The notes under the pieces: generated by a model
What the model saw: only the letters and a program-made list of their open reading frames with translations
The model's database searches: none
What the model was told of the DNA's origin: nothing
Origin: Ailurus styani
Lineage: Eukaryota; Chordata; Mammalia; Carnivora; Ailuridae
Length of the DNA: 64,000 nt
Assembly (NCBI GenBank): GCA_002007465.1
Contig: LNAC01000039.1
Span: forward strand, 337,867 to 401,866
Direction: 5' to 3'
In this document: positions 1 to 11,790 of the stretch, in pieces
How positions within the stretch are numbered: position 1 is the stretch's first letter
Layout: the number at the start of each line of letters is the position of its first letter
Program-made: the position numbers and the translations under genes

Positions 1-3000
1 TTATCAAAGTATGACTTAATAATATATCATTTTGCTTACAATATGGAAACACTGGTACTTGGAGACTAATTCCACCTTCAACAACTTTCTTAAATAGATT
101 AAATGATATCAGAGACACATACCCAACACAGTTCTGTTTAAGTCATACATTTAAGAAGATAAATGAATAAAATTTTTCATTTTTAACAAGTAAAAAAAGC
201 TTCTTTTTTTAGGACTGGTTAATCTGTGAATCCTAAGTTTAATCACACAGTGTTAAGCTCATTTACTTAGCTCTCTAATTAAAATTTTTAGTTGAATACT
301 AAATCTAAGGACAGTTGGATTTGCACGTTTGCCCCTTTCACTGTTTCCTCCCCCATGCCATTGAAGAATTTTGAATGGTGAGGAATTTGCGCCCTTTGGC
401 TCAGGTTGCAGACCCACTTGATCAAGCCAGAGAAGCTGGGGTCAGAACTATTCATTGCTTATCTTTTCCTTGGGCCACTTGTAAATCCTGCCTTTCTGCT
501 CTGTAAAAAATCTCTTTCTATTTGACTTATAATAAAGCCTGGTGTATAAAAATGGGCATAATAGTTGATGCTTGATTATGACTCTGCATGGGTTAATTTT
601 ACTAATTTAGAAGTTTTTCATCGCATTTCAATTTACTTGGTGTATATAGTTTTATTTAAATACATGTTATTTCATAAGATGTTATAAAAGCACCCTGTTG
701 GTAGTGAAAGTGTGATGATAACGATATTCTATCTTAGGTTGAGAATTTACAGCTTTGAATTGTAGTGATTACTTTTAAGTAAATTGAATTAGTTAATTTC
801 AGTGAGATCTATAAAAAGTCCCAAAGTATTTTTGTTTTGATATGTTTGATTTCCAGTATTTATACTGACAGTTAAAATTTGCTTGAATCAAGTTTATGAA
901 CTGTATCAATAATGGTGTGAAGACTTTAAATATAGAGCCAGGTTTAAACAAACACAAAACACTTTGTTCTTATCTCAGCATCCCTTAAAAGTATACAGCT
1001 CTGGTTCAGGACCTCAGGACCACCCATCACCCTGGACATTGGATACTCCTATTTATTCAAGAAGCTTGTGAAGTATCTGTGCTGGTGGGGGATGGTGTGT
1101 GTATCTGTGTAGGGAATCACAGTTAGGTGATTTTACCCCAACAAAAGCAGCAAAATTGTTTATAAACTGAATTAGGTCCCTATAGAGTTTTCTGGATGTG
1201 AAAACTAACTTACACGAAATGCTTCTTATTTTCTGTAAGCTTTGGTTGTCGTTTTCACATTTTTGATGCTTTCAGAAGGTTCGAGTGGGCCCCCATTAAG
1301 ATTAACCTCAATCCATTACAGCTTTTTGGCTTGCAGGCCCCACCCATTGGCCTTGGATAGCTAATACCGAGCTTTTGTTTCTTCCTGTAGAAAGGAAAGG
1401 AAAGAAAACTGTTCTTTCTCTTTCATTGTGTAGTCATGTGACTTCCCTTTTGGTTAGCTACAGATAGGATGGAAGTGAATATCAAAATGAATAAGATATC
1501 AAAGTTTTATGCTTGTATGAAATATTCATGGAAATATTTATTGAATTCATGTGTTTCATACATTAAAATATTTGTTCTTGAACAAGTATACCTCAGTTTA
1601 TATACATGCTGTTTTTTTAGGAAGCCAAAAAAGATCACAAATAGATTTTTTAAATAATACTACTCTTTTTATCTACATTGTGGTGTACTTATTTTTCTGT
1701 TTTCTTTTAACATCATTTGGGATTTCTGAATTGTAGCTTATTTCTCAGAACTCACAATGTAAAGAAAGTAGGAATGGTGGTTGGGATGATTTAGCAAGGA
1801 AAAACTACTGGTAGGAAAAAAGAAAGAAATGTTTTACATGACTGCATGTAAATATAAAAAGAAATTAATTGGTTACATTTTCTCATGTTCCTCTTCGGTC
1901 TAGCCTTTCAGTAATAATAAGCATTATAGGTAGCTGTTTCAGAGAAAATGCTATGTAGCTCTTAGGCTATTAATATCAATGAACAAATATTTTATTGTGA
2001 AGTTAAATGTGAGGAAAATGTTCATATTTCATTCGAATTTGCTGATTTAGTCATTATGTTATGATTTAGTATGAATCATTAAATATTTAATCTTTAAGGT
2101 TATTTCAACTTGCTCTTAGCTATCTTTTCAAATATTTAAATTCTATTTTAGTAAACCATATAGTTGTCACTAAATAATAAGTAAAATATTTGAAATAATG
2201 GTAGTTTTAAAAGAGTATCTTTTCAAAGATTTCTAAAATATAATGTTCTTTGGCACATGATATTTCCAAGCATGTAAATACTTTTAAAAGACTTCTGAGA
2301 ACAATACTATTTTTAAATTTAGGATGCATTTTTATTTAAAATATTATATTTCAATAAAATGTTCCAGACTGTTTTTCTATAGAAAAGTATTGTTTTATTT
2401 TTATAGTCTTGCAGATATTAAAAAGCAATGATATTTAATCCTATGATTTTGTTATCAATCCTGGATAACTTGATTAATTAGATTTCACAATATGAAAAAT
2501 TTATTGATATGTAGAAAAAGCTTCTTAAGTTTCTATTAATAAAAGTAGATATATCACCTTTTCAATAACTAGGATCTGGTATGAAGTCTAATTAATGTGC
2601 TGGTCCATCCTTTATTGACATTAAAATTTACAGCAAGTGATTTATTTTACATGTGCTTTGCAACTGAATATTTCAGTTTCTGTTTAATTAATTAATGTAA
2701 GTATTTATTGACATTTTATTTAATGTTTAAATTGTCACTAAGATTTTGCTTTTGGGAAAGGCTTAGGACACCAAATCTTTCAATTCTCTGATCTTACTTC
2801 ATATACATTTGGGTAGCAAGCTATTCATAAAACATCAAGACTATTACTAAGTATTTAAATCTAGTATTGATATTTATTGTTGAAATAATCTAATTAGTAT
2901 CTTAGTGTCACTGTAAGTTTAAAATAAAAATACTAACAAACAAAAGCCTACTTTAAAAAAATTGTTACTGGTTTTTTTTTGTATGTGTACTATGTGCTAT

Positions 3001-3630
3001 TTTTCCCCCTGCCTCAAACAAATTTTAATATAAGAAGGTGAAAGGTTGAGTGTTTTCCTTTTATAACTCTGTCTTTTGCCTGCAAAATTTTTTTAACTTG
3101 TGCAGAGAAAATAATTTTTACGATGAATTTGTATGACTTTAAGTGACTTCATGTTCATTCGAAAGTATAAGTCTCATTTGTGGGAGTTATACCATTTGCA
3201 GTATTGCTACTTGTTTTCATGGTGGGTTATTGTGACTAGCCAGTTCATGAATGATTTGATTTCTTTCTCCTAAAAAAACTTCATAATAAATGGGAAATAA
3301 CTGTTTAAGTAGTTGAAATAAATGAAAGGCCAAGTAAATATGGACATTTGTTTCAATACATATTCTTAGGGTTTGCATGTTTATTTTTGTAAAGACATTC
3401 TGATTTTTAAAAATATTAAGAGATAATGTTTGGGAAGTTGCTTTGTTAGGTATTGACCCACTTTTCCATCCTTTCTGCCTTCACTTTTAAAAAATATCTG
3501 GTCACTATTAAACCATTAATATGGGTAAAGTTAATCCAGAATTTCCTATGAGATTCAGAATTTGACATACATTCAGTTACTCAAATTAACAAAATCTGAA
3601 TAATTTTTGGAAAATCTCATAAAACATAGG
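1..3630. other. AT-rich single-copy stretch, no gene recognised
   Basis: This stretch is AT-rich and has no SINE or L1 signature that I can see. Open frames are short and look like chance (for example 62 codons at 1469-1657). A polyadenylation-like AATAAA near 531 follows a CT-rich stretch and could be an old LTR end, but I could not find matching ends. Nothing here supports a gene. Confidence 0.6.
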
Positions 3631-3796
3631 AAAATGTTTTCACAAACTGAGGGTTGTGGAAAGGGAGGTCGGTGGGGGGATGGGGTAACTGGGTAATGGG
3701 CATTAAGGAAGGCACATGATGTGATCAGCAGCGGGTGTTACAGACAACTAATGAATCATTGAACATTACATCAAAAACTAAAAAAAAATGTTTTCA
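3631..3796 (+). mobile_element. Short 5'-truncated L1 3' end with target-site duplication
   Basis: Bases 3643-3784 resemble the 3' untranslated end of carnivore L1 elements: a G-rich stretch, a TGATGTGATCAGCAGCGGGT-like block, then an ATGAATCATTGAACATTAC block and an A tail. It is flanked by AAAATGTTTTCA at 3631-3642 and again at 3785-3796. The duplication shows a target-primed insertion of only about 142 bp. It has no coding capacity. Confidence 0.8.
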
Positions 3797-4500
3797 GAGT
3801 AAGATTTTAAGACAAAAGAGTTAATTATTTTGGCTTACATTTAAAAAAATTTTTAGCTGTAAATTGAAAAAAGAAATTACTCAGATTATTAAAACACTAT
3901 GATATCCCCAACGTGTTCCCTGCCCTAACATTATCATTTGATCTGCCACTAGGAATTATGAAGGCCTTAAGTGGACTCTGGTTAGTCCTCTTCTTCCCTC
4001 GTTTCCCCCTCCCCCTCCTCTTGCCCCTTCGGAAGGAAGCCTGAGGCCCTAGCTCTAGAGCTACCAGGAAAAAGCAGTCACTCAGCACAAAGTGTCTGTC
4101 TTTAGCAGAAGTATCATCCCTTAGAGAAGAGTACGGTTAAGAAAATGTTAATAATAGATAATAGGAGTTTCTTGAATTTATTCTGTTAATTTAAAATTTG
4201 TTTTTGATACACTGGTATTACTGTTGTTACTGAAAAAGAAGTCTACTTTGTCCATTTAGGCATTAGCAAAGTCCACCCTAGTCCTTCACCACTTTTCCTC
4301 TCTTTACTTAGCTTCTGTTAAATCTTTTATACCTTATCTAATGACTGCTGCCAGTGATTTTCTTGACATTGAGGAAGAGGATGAGTTATAAACAAAAGCA
4401 GTGGATGGTTAGGTAATTTTAACATTTCTAAACACTTAACTGATATTTGTAGCATTTACCTAAATTTTCAAAGAAAGTATGTATGAACTGTTTTACTCTG
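3797..4500. other. Single-copy stretch with a weak terminal-exon-like frame
   Basis: No repeat is recognised. A frame open from 4260 to a TAA at 4389-4391 follows a TTTGTCCATTTAG acceptor-like sequence and ends in the acidic peptide FLDIEEEDEL. At 43 codons it is within chance expectation, so it is noted but not called as a gene. Confidence 0.5.
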
Positions 4501-4537
4501 TGTCCGATGCTTAACTGACTGAGCCACCCGGGCGCCC
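4501..4537 (-). mobile_element. CAN-SINE 5' head fragment
   Basis: On the minus strand this reads GGGCGCCCGGGTGGCTCAGT and continues CAGTTAAGCATC, the tRNA-derived head of a CAN-SINE. The rest of the element is missing and no clear duplication is visible, so it is a remnant. Confidence 0.85.
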
Positions 4538-5451
4538 TTAAAAGTAGCATTTTTTTGTGTAACACATTTTTGCCTAGAGGAGGACTTTTGAATCCACAAA
4601 CTGAATCATAAAATAGGCCAACAGTGAAAATAAATTTTTATTGCTAGATCTAGAAAGGTTGTAATTATTTGCTTCCTTAGAGAGATTGTTCACAAAATCT
4701 CCTTTTTCCCCCCAAGATAAGTAAAAAATGGAGATCCAGTGGGGTAAACACTATAAACTGTAGTGTAAGATTGTTGAAAGGCCCAAATTTCTTCCGTTGT
4801 ACTAGAGGTATTTCTGCTAGCATTTCCTTATCTGAAAGGACAATCCCTTACTTAGTTCCACATGCATTTTTTAAATCTCTTCTACTTGTTGACCCTGGTT
4901 TGAAATACTTAAGCAGAATGGTCATGGAATCTCACAGTTAGCCTAATGAGGATTTTAGAAGTCTTAATTTATATCTGACAGATGAGAAATGTAATAGTAA
5001 ATGATAAATGTGAATACTTAGGTTTTAAGGAATGAACCAAATTATTTTGAAAATTTTAAATATTATGTACTTAAAGGCAAATACAAAAATACAATAGTGA
5101 GCATATTTCAGGTAATATAAAAATGATAAGTGTAAACAATCGTCTGATAGAATAACTTTAAAAATATAGTTAGAATACAATCATATATTTCTTTCTACTG
5201 GTCCAGCCCTCCTCCAGATAAACAAATTATTTTGTTTTTTGGCTGCTTGCTAATACTGAGTTCCCACTGCTGCATGCCCAGGGATAGACTTCAGTTTGCT
5301 ACCATTTGATCCTATATGCCATTCATCCATAGCCACTGGTGTAACTCCCTTCAACCGATGCTTCTGATCTACCAACACAACAACACAAGAAAGCCCTTCA
5401 GCTGTAGCCAATCAGTAGTGTAGCGATGTTGGTAATCCTGACATCAGTAAC
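4538..5451. other. Single-copy stretch, nothing recognised
   Basis: This is AT-rich DNA. The part at 5225-5440 is more balanced in base composition and could be an old retrocopy, but I could not match it to a gene in any frame. Confidence 0.5.
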
Positions 5452-5690
5452 AATGACACAGAATGATAACAATAGTTACCATGCAACTTTTATAGAGTGC
5501 TTGCATGTGTCAAGTACTGTAGTAAGCATTCTACATCCATTAAATTTTCACAACTCTGAAAGAGAGCTACTATTATCTCATTTTTACAGATGAAGAAATG
5601 ATCTTAGAATGCCTAATTGCCTAATTTCATGCAGTTGAGCCAGCAGTATGATTCCAGAGCTGTGCTCTTAAATCTCTGGGTTCCACTAAC
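5452..5690 (-). mobile_element. MIR (ancient mammalian SINE), antisense
   Basis: The sequence follows the familiar antisense MIR order: TTTATAGAGTGCTTGCATGT, AAGTACTGTAGTAAGCATTC, ACATCCATTAAATTTTCACA, TACTATTATCTCATTTTTAC, then AGATGAAGAAATG. Divergence is high, as expected for this old family. Confidence 0.8.
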
Positions 5691-6106
5691 ATTTTTAGCT
5701 GTTCAAATTTTATATTAATGTGCTTATCTTATGCTAAGTGCTGGAGATTGAATTGCTAGGAAAAAGCAGACAGGGATTCTGATTTCGGGTTGCTTAAAGA
5801 ACAGTAGGGGAGACAGACAATCAGATCACACAAATGAAAAAATAAAACTGCTGTGAGTGCTATGAAAAAAAGGTTCATGGTGCTGTAAGTCTATAACTGT
5901 GAGGAACCTGACCTAGTCTTTGGGTCAGGAAGGCTTCACTGGATCAGTAAATTTGTGATGAGGGATGAAGAATGAGTAGACAAAGAACAAGTAAAAGAAT
6001 ATTCTAATAGAGGAAGGGGGTTGTCCACAGTAAGAGGGAAAATTGAACTTTATTGGACATTCTAGCATTATAAAGATCATTAATATCCAGTCTCTGTCTT
6101 TAAGTA

Positions 6107-6147
<41 letters not shown>

Positions 6148-6936
6148 AGTTACAACAGAGTGATAAATGCTAAGAGCATTAAGGTATGAATTGCTCCTGC
6201 TTTTAGCAGCAGGGAAGGCTTTACAAAGATAGAGACCATTTGAGATTGGCCTTGGAAATACCTAGAAACTTGCCAGCCCCTGAGGTCGTTCCATGTTATA
6301 AATGTGCAAAGAGGTGAAAGAGCCTCTTGGAAAGGGCAGCGTAGCTATGCTACTGGGTATTTGATGTATAGAAGGAGCAAGGAAGGGAGTAGAAGGTGAA
6401 GTTCAAGCCAGGGCTGGACCAGCTTGTGATCAAGCAGGTGTAGTCACCATTAGTCTTGGACATAGCTATTTGTGAATTTTTTTTTAAACTACTCACTCTC
6501 CCTAAAGCTTCTTTGGCTGTTAGTTTCCTGAATACAGTTTAGACTTTTTAGCCAGGTATCCAAGCTCTTCATCATCTGATTGAATCTACTTACCCACTTT
6601 TTCTTTTCATACTTCTTATTTAAATTGTTTGATTTGCCTTTTAGAATCTGTCAATGTAAACATACCCTGTACCTCTTTGTCTTTGCTCCTTTGCACAGAC
6701 AGTACTGTGTCTTTCCCCTAAATTCCTCCTACATTCTTTCACTTTGGGAAATCCTTGCCATCTTTCACATTCCAGCCCTAGATTCAGGTCCTTCTTTCCT
6801 GAGGCCTTCCCTTATTCTATCTAGAATTGCTTAGTTCCTTTTTATAAACTCCAGACTTTTTATAAATAATTGGTCACTTGTCATAGATTGTCTCCTGTTA
6901 CATTTTATTTTGTTTCTCCTACTAAAGTGTAAACTC
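5691..6936. other. Single-copy or very old repeat DNA
   Basis: The part at about 5740-6060 (AGGGGAGACAGACAATCAGA, GTCAGGAAGGCTTCACTGG) and the part around 6190-6470 resemble very old interspersed repeat text that I cannot assign to a family. No gene is seen. An 84-codon frame at 6580-6834 has no recognisable domain. Confidence 0.45.
6113..6146. repeat. (GT)n microsatellite
   Basis: This is a perfect dinucleotide run of 17 GT units, likely length-polymorphic. Confidence 0.97.
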
Positions 6937-7127
6937 GGGGCACCTGGGAGGCTCAGTTGGTTAAGTGTCTGACTCTCAGTTTTGGCTCAGGTCCTTTCAG
7001 GGGGGATGAGATCGAGCCCCGCATTGGGCTCTGCACCAGGCATGGGCCTGCTTCACATTCTTTCTCTCCCTCTGCTCCCACCCACACTTGCACACACTCA
7101 TTCTCCCTCAAAAAAAAAAAAAAAAAA
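6937..7127 (+). mobile_element. CAN-SINE, older diverged copy
   Basis: The head GGGGCACCTGGGAGGCTCAG, a middle ending CTGCTTCACATTCTTTCTCT and a pure A tail of about 18 bases are seen. This copy lacks the AAATAAATAAAATC tail of the young family. A short repeat TAAACTC lies on both sides. Confidence 0.9.
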
Positions 7128-7714
7128 CTAAACTCTAAGTGGAATTGTTTTACCAAATTTTGTAATCCCTACAATACATAGGTGCATGCTTTTTATGTAA
7201 TTCTTACTCAAAAACATTTCTTGAATAATGAAGAACCCACATTACATTAGGAACATTTTTTCCTTATCTTCCATTGGATAAAAAAGATATGGCTATTAGA
7301 AAAAAGATATGGCTTATAGGGAACTAACAAAATTCATATTGACCAAGAGAGCATATGCGAACTCACCTTGTTTAGAAAACCTAGTGATCAACTTATTTTT
7401 AATTCCCTTTTTATGTCACTCTTACATGTTCATTATATGTTGAGTTATGTCTGATAAACTCCGCACTTGTGGGCCCAGAAGACGTTTGGGTTTCTGTACC
7501 CCACCCCTTAGCAGAAAAGATGGTGGCTTTTGTGCTATATTTATTAGTATAGTTTATTGCTAAGTGTAAAGTGTCTGTAGTTTATTGGAGGCGAAGAACT
7601 TACCTCTCTAATTGTCTTCTTAAGTCCCAAGAAAACTAACACGGATTTTCAATAAATGTTTTAAGTGGCAATATCATTAGGGAGATGAAATGATATTAAA
7701 TAGAAGTAGGGGTA

Positions 7715-7870
7715 ACCTTGCAGTGAGATAGACCTGGGTTTGAATCCCAGCTCCGGTGCTTACTAGCTGTTTGAATTTTGTCACATTACCTTACCTCACA
7801 TTTCCTATCTATAGAAATCAGTTAGCAGTACTAATTTTATAGGGTTATAAGGATTTAGTTAATGTATTTT
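7715..7870 (+). mobile_element. MIR, sense
   Basis: It contains the MIR landmarks GACCTGGGTTTGAATCCCAG, CTTACTAGCTGTTTGAATTT, CTTACCTCACATTTCC and ATAGGGTTATAAGGATT in order. Confidence 0.8.
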
Positions 7871-7967
7871 AAGTGTCTAGCCACATGCCTGAAAGGGGAG
7901 TACTGGGTATCTTGACTGTCCTCCTCTTTTTGTTTCTTTGTTTTTTAACTTAAAAAAAAATGCGGAT

Positions 7968-8162
7968 GGGGTACCTGGGTGTCTCAGTGGGTTAAGCCTC
8001 TACCTTCGGCTCAGGTCATGATCTCAGGGTCCTGGGATTGAGGCCCGCATCAGACTCTCTGCTCAGCAGGGAGTCTGCTTCCCCCTCTCCCTCTGCCTGC
8101 CTCTCTGCCTACTTGTGATCTCTCTCTCTCTGTCAAATAAATAAATAAAATCTTTTAAAAAG
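7968..8162 (+). mobile_element. CAN-SINE
   Basis: A full-length element with head GGGGTACCTGGGTGTCTCAG and tail AAATAAATAAATAAAATC. The target duplication AATGCGGAT is at 7959-7967 and 8163-8171. Confidence 0.95.
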
Positions 8163-8171
8163 AATGCGGAT

Positions 8172-8860
8172 ACGCTACAGTTAATATAATGCTGAAAAGG
8201 ATATGTGGTGAAAGGGATGTCAGGGTCCAAACTTAGCAGGTAAATGAGACTACCCACACAGTATAAAACATAATGGAGAAAAATGTGGTTATCTACACCT
8301 TTGTTCATAACAAAAGTAAAGAGCATAATGAATGCAAGGACATTACTTAAGTATAGGATGGGGCTAGTCTGTCTTGATACCTGCTTGTGTGAAAAAGATC
8401 TAAGGTTTTTGTTGTGGAAGCTGTTGCATACCCGGCATCCATTTCTTCCTTCCAACCTTCTGATCAAAACCCCAGTTCTTTGGTTCATGTATTCACCTCT
8501 ATCTTTCTGTGTCCCTGGTAAAGAAGACTCCACCTCTAAGGTAAGGGGTAGCTTGATCAGTCTAAGTACATGGCGCATTCTCTTATACTGTTTTAAATCC
8601 AATAGCAGGGACAAGACTTAAAATTGGCTTATTCAGTCATGAGCAGTTATTTACATTTTACTATTAAAAGATTATTGTTCTTTTACTTCTGTGACTCTTA
8701 CCTTCTCTCTCTCTCTTTATTCTATTTCCTTGGGTAGAACTTGCACCAGAAACAATTCCTTTGATAAGTACTGAGTTCCAGTTTGGAGGACACGCCTTTC
8801 ACCTTCTCCCATCTCAGGCTTTCCACCTAATTGGGTTACTTGGATATGAAAATTTAGTGT
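8172..8860. other. Single-copy stretch, no gene recognised
   Basis: Overlapping frames on both strands exist here (112 codons plus, 183 codons minus). The minus frame runs into the neighbouring SINE and its peptide is partly SINE-derived, so neither is supported as a gene. Confidence 0.5.
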
Positions 8861-9048
8861 TGGGGCGCCTGGGTATCTCAGTCGGTTAAGCATTTGCCTT
8901 CTGCTCAGGTCATGATCCCAGGGTGCTGGGGTCGAGCCCCATGTGGGGCTCCCTGCTTGGTGGTGAGCCTGCTTCTCCCTCTGCCTCTGCTGCTCCCCTG
9001 CTTGTGCTTGCTCTTTCTCTCTGTCAAATAAATAAAATCTAAAAAAAA
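8861..9048 (+). mobile_element. CAN-SINE, GTCGGTTAAGC-type
   Basis: The head is GGGGCGCCTGGGTATCTCAG followed by TCGGTTAAGC, which marks a subfamily different from the GTGGGTTAAAGCC copies. AAAATTTAGTGT at 8849-8860 and AAAATTGAGTGT at 9049-9060 are the target duplication with one mismatch. Confidence 0.93.
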
Positions 9049-9364
9049 AAAATTGAGTGTCATTTCTAACTTATGACTCTTCTTTATGCCCTGTGTCCAA
9101 TCAATAGTTTAAAAAATAATCTTAAAATGCCATACAACTTCCTATCATCTGTACTTGAGATGTTTATCAGAGCCGAGTCTTGATTAGGCTACTCCTGTAT
9201 TAGTACCTAGAAGAATATGCACCTGAAAGTTAGGCATATCAGATAAAGAAGCTTTGGCATGTGGTATGACTTGATGTTAGAGTCTTCCACTGGTGAGCTT
9301 CTGGAGGTACATAATTCCTCAGAGGGAATCTAGTGGTAACCAGTCTGTCTAATCAGGACTTAGC

Positions 9365-9480
9365 TCCATCAGTTTATTCAACAAAAATTATTGAACACCT
9401 AATATGTGAGCTACAGCAATGAGCAAAACAAAATGAGTGAAAATACCTGCCCTCATCTCATGCACCAACTCTCACTCCCC
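9365..9480 (-). mobile_element. Possible L2/MIR-type ancient repeat
   Basis: TTTATTCAACAAAAATTATT followed by GAACACCTAATATGTGAGCT and ATACCTGCCCTCATCTCATG is the wording of old L2/MIR3 antisense sequence. The family is not certain. Confidence 0.5.
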
Positions 9481-9763
9481 CATGTCTTTCTGTCTTCTAT
9501 CTCCACTGTGAAAAATAGGAACATAAACTAACCATATCTAGTACAAAATATTGCATCTTTAATTTTTTAAAAAGCTCACAATAATATTTGAACTCTGGAA
9601 ATCAATTTCAGGAAAATTGGAACATAAGGAATGAAGTAAAAGAAGGTGTTTTATTTAAGGGGGAAGCAGGAAAAAAATAATGAGATAACTCTAAATTCTA
9701 GAACATTCAAAAAATTATACCCTTAGGTATATATAGTAGTAATATTAAGAAGAAGTATAGATT

Positions 9764-9961
9764 GGGCATCTGGGTGGCTCAGTGGGTTAAAGCCTCTGCC
9801 TTCAGCTCAGGTCATGATCTCAGGGTCCTGGAATCGAGGCCCGCATCAGGCTCCATGCTCAGCAAGGAGCCTGTGTGCTCCTCTCTCTCTGCCTGCCTCC
9901 AGCCTACTTGTGATCTCTCTCTGTCAAATAAGTAAATAAAATCGTTAAAAAAAAAAAAAAA
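9764..9961 (+). mobile_element. CAN-SINE, young subfamily
   Basis: Head GGGCATCTGGGTGGCTCAGT, B box region GGAATCGAGGC and a long A tail. The target duplication GAAGAAGTATAGATT lies at 9749-9763 and just after the tail (about 9963-9977). Confidence 0.96.
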
Positions 9962-9989
9962 GGAAGAAGTATAGATTAATGAGCCACAG

Positions 9990-10211
9990 CAGAATTTCTC
10001 AACCTCAGCACTTTGGGTCAGGTTGGACCTTTTGGTCCAGAAAGTTCTTTTGCTGTGAGTATAGAGTGTTGTCTAGGGTATGTAGGAATATCGCTGACCT
10101 CCACCTACTAGATGCCAGCATTACAATTCCCCAGTTGTGACAACCAGAAATGTCTCCAACGTTGCTAAATATCCGCTGGAGGGCAAAATTGCCACCATTT
10201 AAGAACCTCTG
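9990..10211. mobile_element. Ancient hAT-type MITE
   Basis: The segment begins CAGAATTTCTCAACCTCAGC and ends AAGAACCTCTG, the inverted-terminus style of old hAT/MER elements. The interior holds GATGCCAGCATTACAATTCC and CAGAAATGTCTCCAACG, which I recognise from a common mammalian MER-type element. I cannot name the subfamily without a database. Confidence 0.6.
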
Positions 10212-10714
10212 ATTTAATGACTTTAGTAAGTACTTTATCAAATATATTATACTTCATAATGAATATAATCTTTTTTTTAGACAGAAATTTAGTCTAAAAT
10301 GACTTTAGAAAGCCTGGACATTTGGAATAAGAGATTACCACTAAGTCCATATTTAAGTAACATAATGGACTGAAAGCTAAATGTGAAACATTTTAACATT
10401 TTAAGTTTAAGAGTGTTATGTATTGTATTGTTCTGATTATAGATGAAGTACATGTTGAGTATAGGAAATTTAGACCAAGAAGAATACAAAGGTCATAATA
10501 AAAATCACTTATTATCCCGTCAACCAGAGAAAATTACTGCTTATTAACTTTTACTATATTTTGTTTTACTGTTTTTCTTTTCTTTGTAACTTAAGTTATA
10601 GTCTTGAGTCATTTGCTTTTTTATACGCTTGGTCTAAAAGGTTTTTTAAAAACAAAGAAAATAATTTTCAATGCCCTTTGTCAAATTATTGCCAGGTATA
10701 AATTAGAAGAGTTT
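10212..10714. other. Single-copy stretch, nothing recognised
   Basis: AT-rich DNA with no gene or repeat signature that I can support. Confidence 0.5.
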
Positions 10715-10730
10715 AAAAGTAATTAAATTA

Positions 10731-10934
10731 GGGCGCCTGGGTGGCTCAGTGGGTTAAAGCCGCTGCCTTCGGCTCAGGTCATGATCCCAGGGTCCTGGGA
10801 TCGAGGCCCGCATCGGGCTCTCTGCTCGGCAGGGAGCCTGCTTCCTCCTCTCTCTCTGCCTGCCTCTCTGCCTACTTGTAATCTCTCTCTGTGTCAAATG
10901 AATAAATAAAATCTTTAAAAAAAAAAAAAACTAT
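10731..10934 (+). mobile_element. CAN-SINE, AAAGCCGCTGCC subfamily
   Basis: Near-consensus head and B box (GATCGAGGC). It carries the pair of variants AAAGCCGCTGCC and CAAATGAATAAATAAAATC, also seen at 40325-40528. The target duplication AAAAGTAATTAAATTA is perfect at 10715-10730 and 10935-10950, so the insertion is young. Confidence 0.97.
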
Positions 10935-10950
10935 AAAAGTAATTAAATTA

Positions 10951-11545
10951 TAGTAGAAAAAAAAAGATTTAGAAGTTGAGAAAGTATAGAGAAACACATA
11001 CTATACATTCGAATGATAGATTCTAAATAATATTTGTTGATGAAATGTAAATTTTTTGAAATAAGCGTAAACCTAACAACTTATTTCTTGCTTTAATCCA
11101 CTCATAATTTCACAACTCTGAAAATGTGAGGCATTTATTTTTTAAATTTAAATCCTTTGGGAAATTTTGTCATTTGGGAAAAACAGTAACAGAATCATAT
11201 TAATATGTTTTTATTTTCATATGCAAAATACAGAAAAGGTTTTAATTTTGTACAAAAATTTAAAAAATTTAAGTCATCATGAAATCTTCAGCTAGTTTTT
11301 CAGTTTTATAGGCAAGTTAATATTTTTTTCCCTTGATAATGGAATTCAGTTCTGCTAACTACATTTAGAGATGACCTTCACTTCTAAAATATATTACTTA
11401 AAATTCTGTAATATAGTTGTTGTAAGTTTAATAAAATACCATGAGATAATTGTTACTATAATTTATAGATTTATGCAAGTTTAGATGAATCTGTATATCT
11501 AACCAAAGCATATTAAATACCTTGTCCATGTCATTTGCAGTTCTG
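10951..11545. other. AT-rich single-copy stretch
   Basis: No repeat, RNA gene or coding exon recognised. Confidence 0.5.
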
Positions 11546-11560
11546 GGAAGGTGAATTTTT

Positions 11561-11775
11561 TTTTTTTAATTTTTTTTTTCAACGATTTTATTTATTCATT
11601 TGACACAGAGAGAGAGATTACAAGTAGGCAGAGAGGCAGGCAGAGAGAGAGGAGAGAGGAGGAAGCAGGCTCCCCGCTGAGGAGAGAGCCCGATGCGGGC
11701 CTCGATCCCAGGACCCTGGGATCATGACCTGAGCCGAAGGCAGCGGCTTTAACCCACTGAGCCACCCAGGCGCCC
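11561..11775 (-). mobile_element. CAN-SINE, young, antisense
   Basis: Poly-T start, then TTTTATTTATTCATTTGACA and the reversed head ending GAGCCACCCAGGCGCCC. The 15-base duplication GGAAGGTGAATTTTT at 11546-11560 and 11776-11790 is perfect. Confidence 0.97.
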
Positions 11776-11790
11776 GGAAGGTGAATTTTT

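Noticed and set aside
300..560. Possible solo LTR with AATAAA near 531
   Set aside because: No matching LTR ends or target duplication could be found.
4260..4391. Terminal-exon-like frame ending FLDIEEEDEL
   Set aside because: At 43 codons with one acceptor-like site and no linked upstream exon, it is within chance in AT-rich DNA.
8063..8614. 183-codon minus-strand frame
   Set aside because: Its C-terminal part is antisense SINE sequence (FIYLFDREREITSRQRGRQ), and the rest has no domain or splice support.
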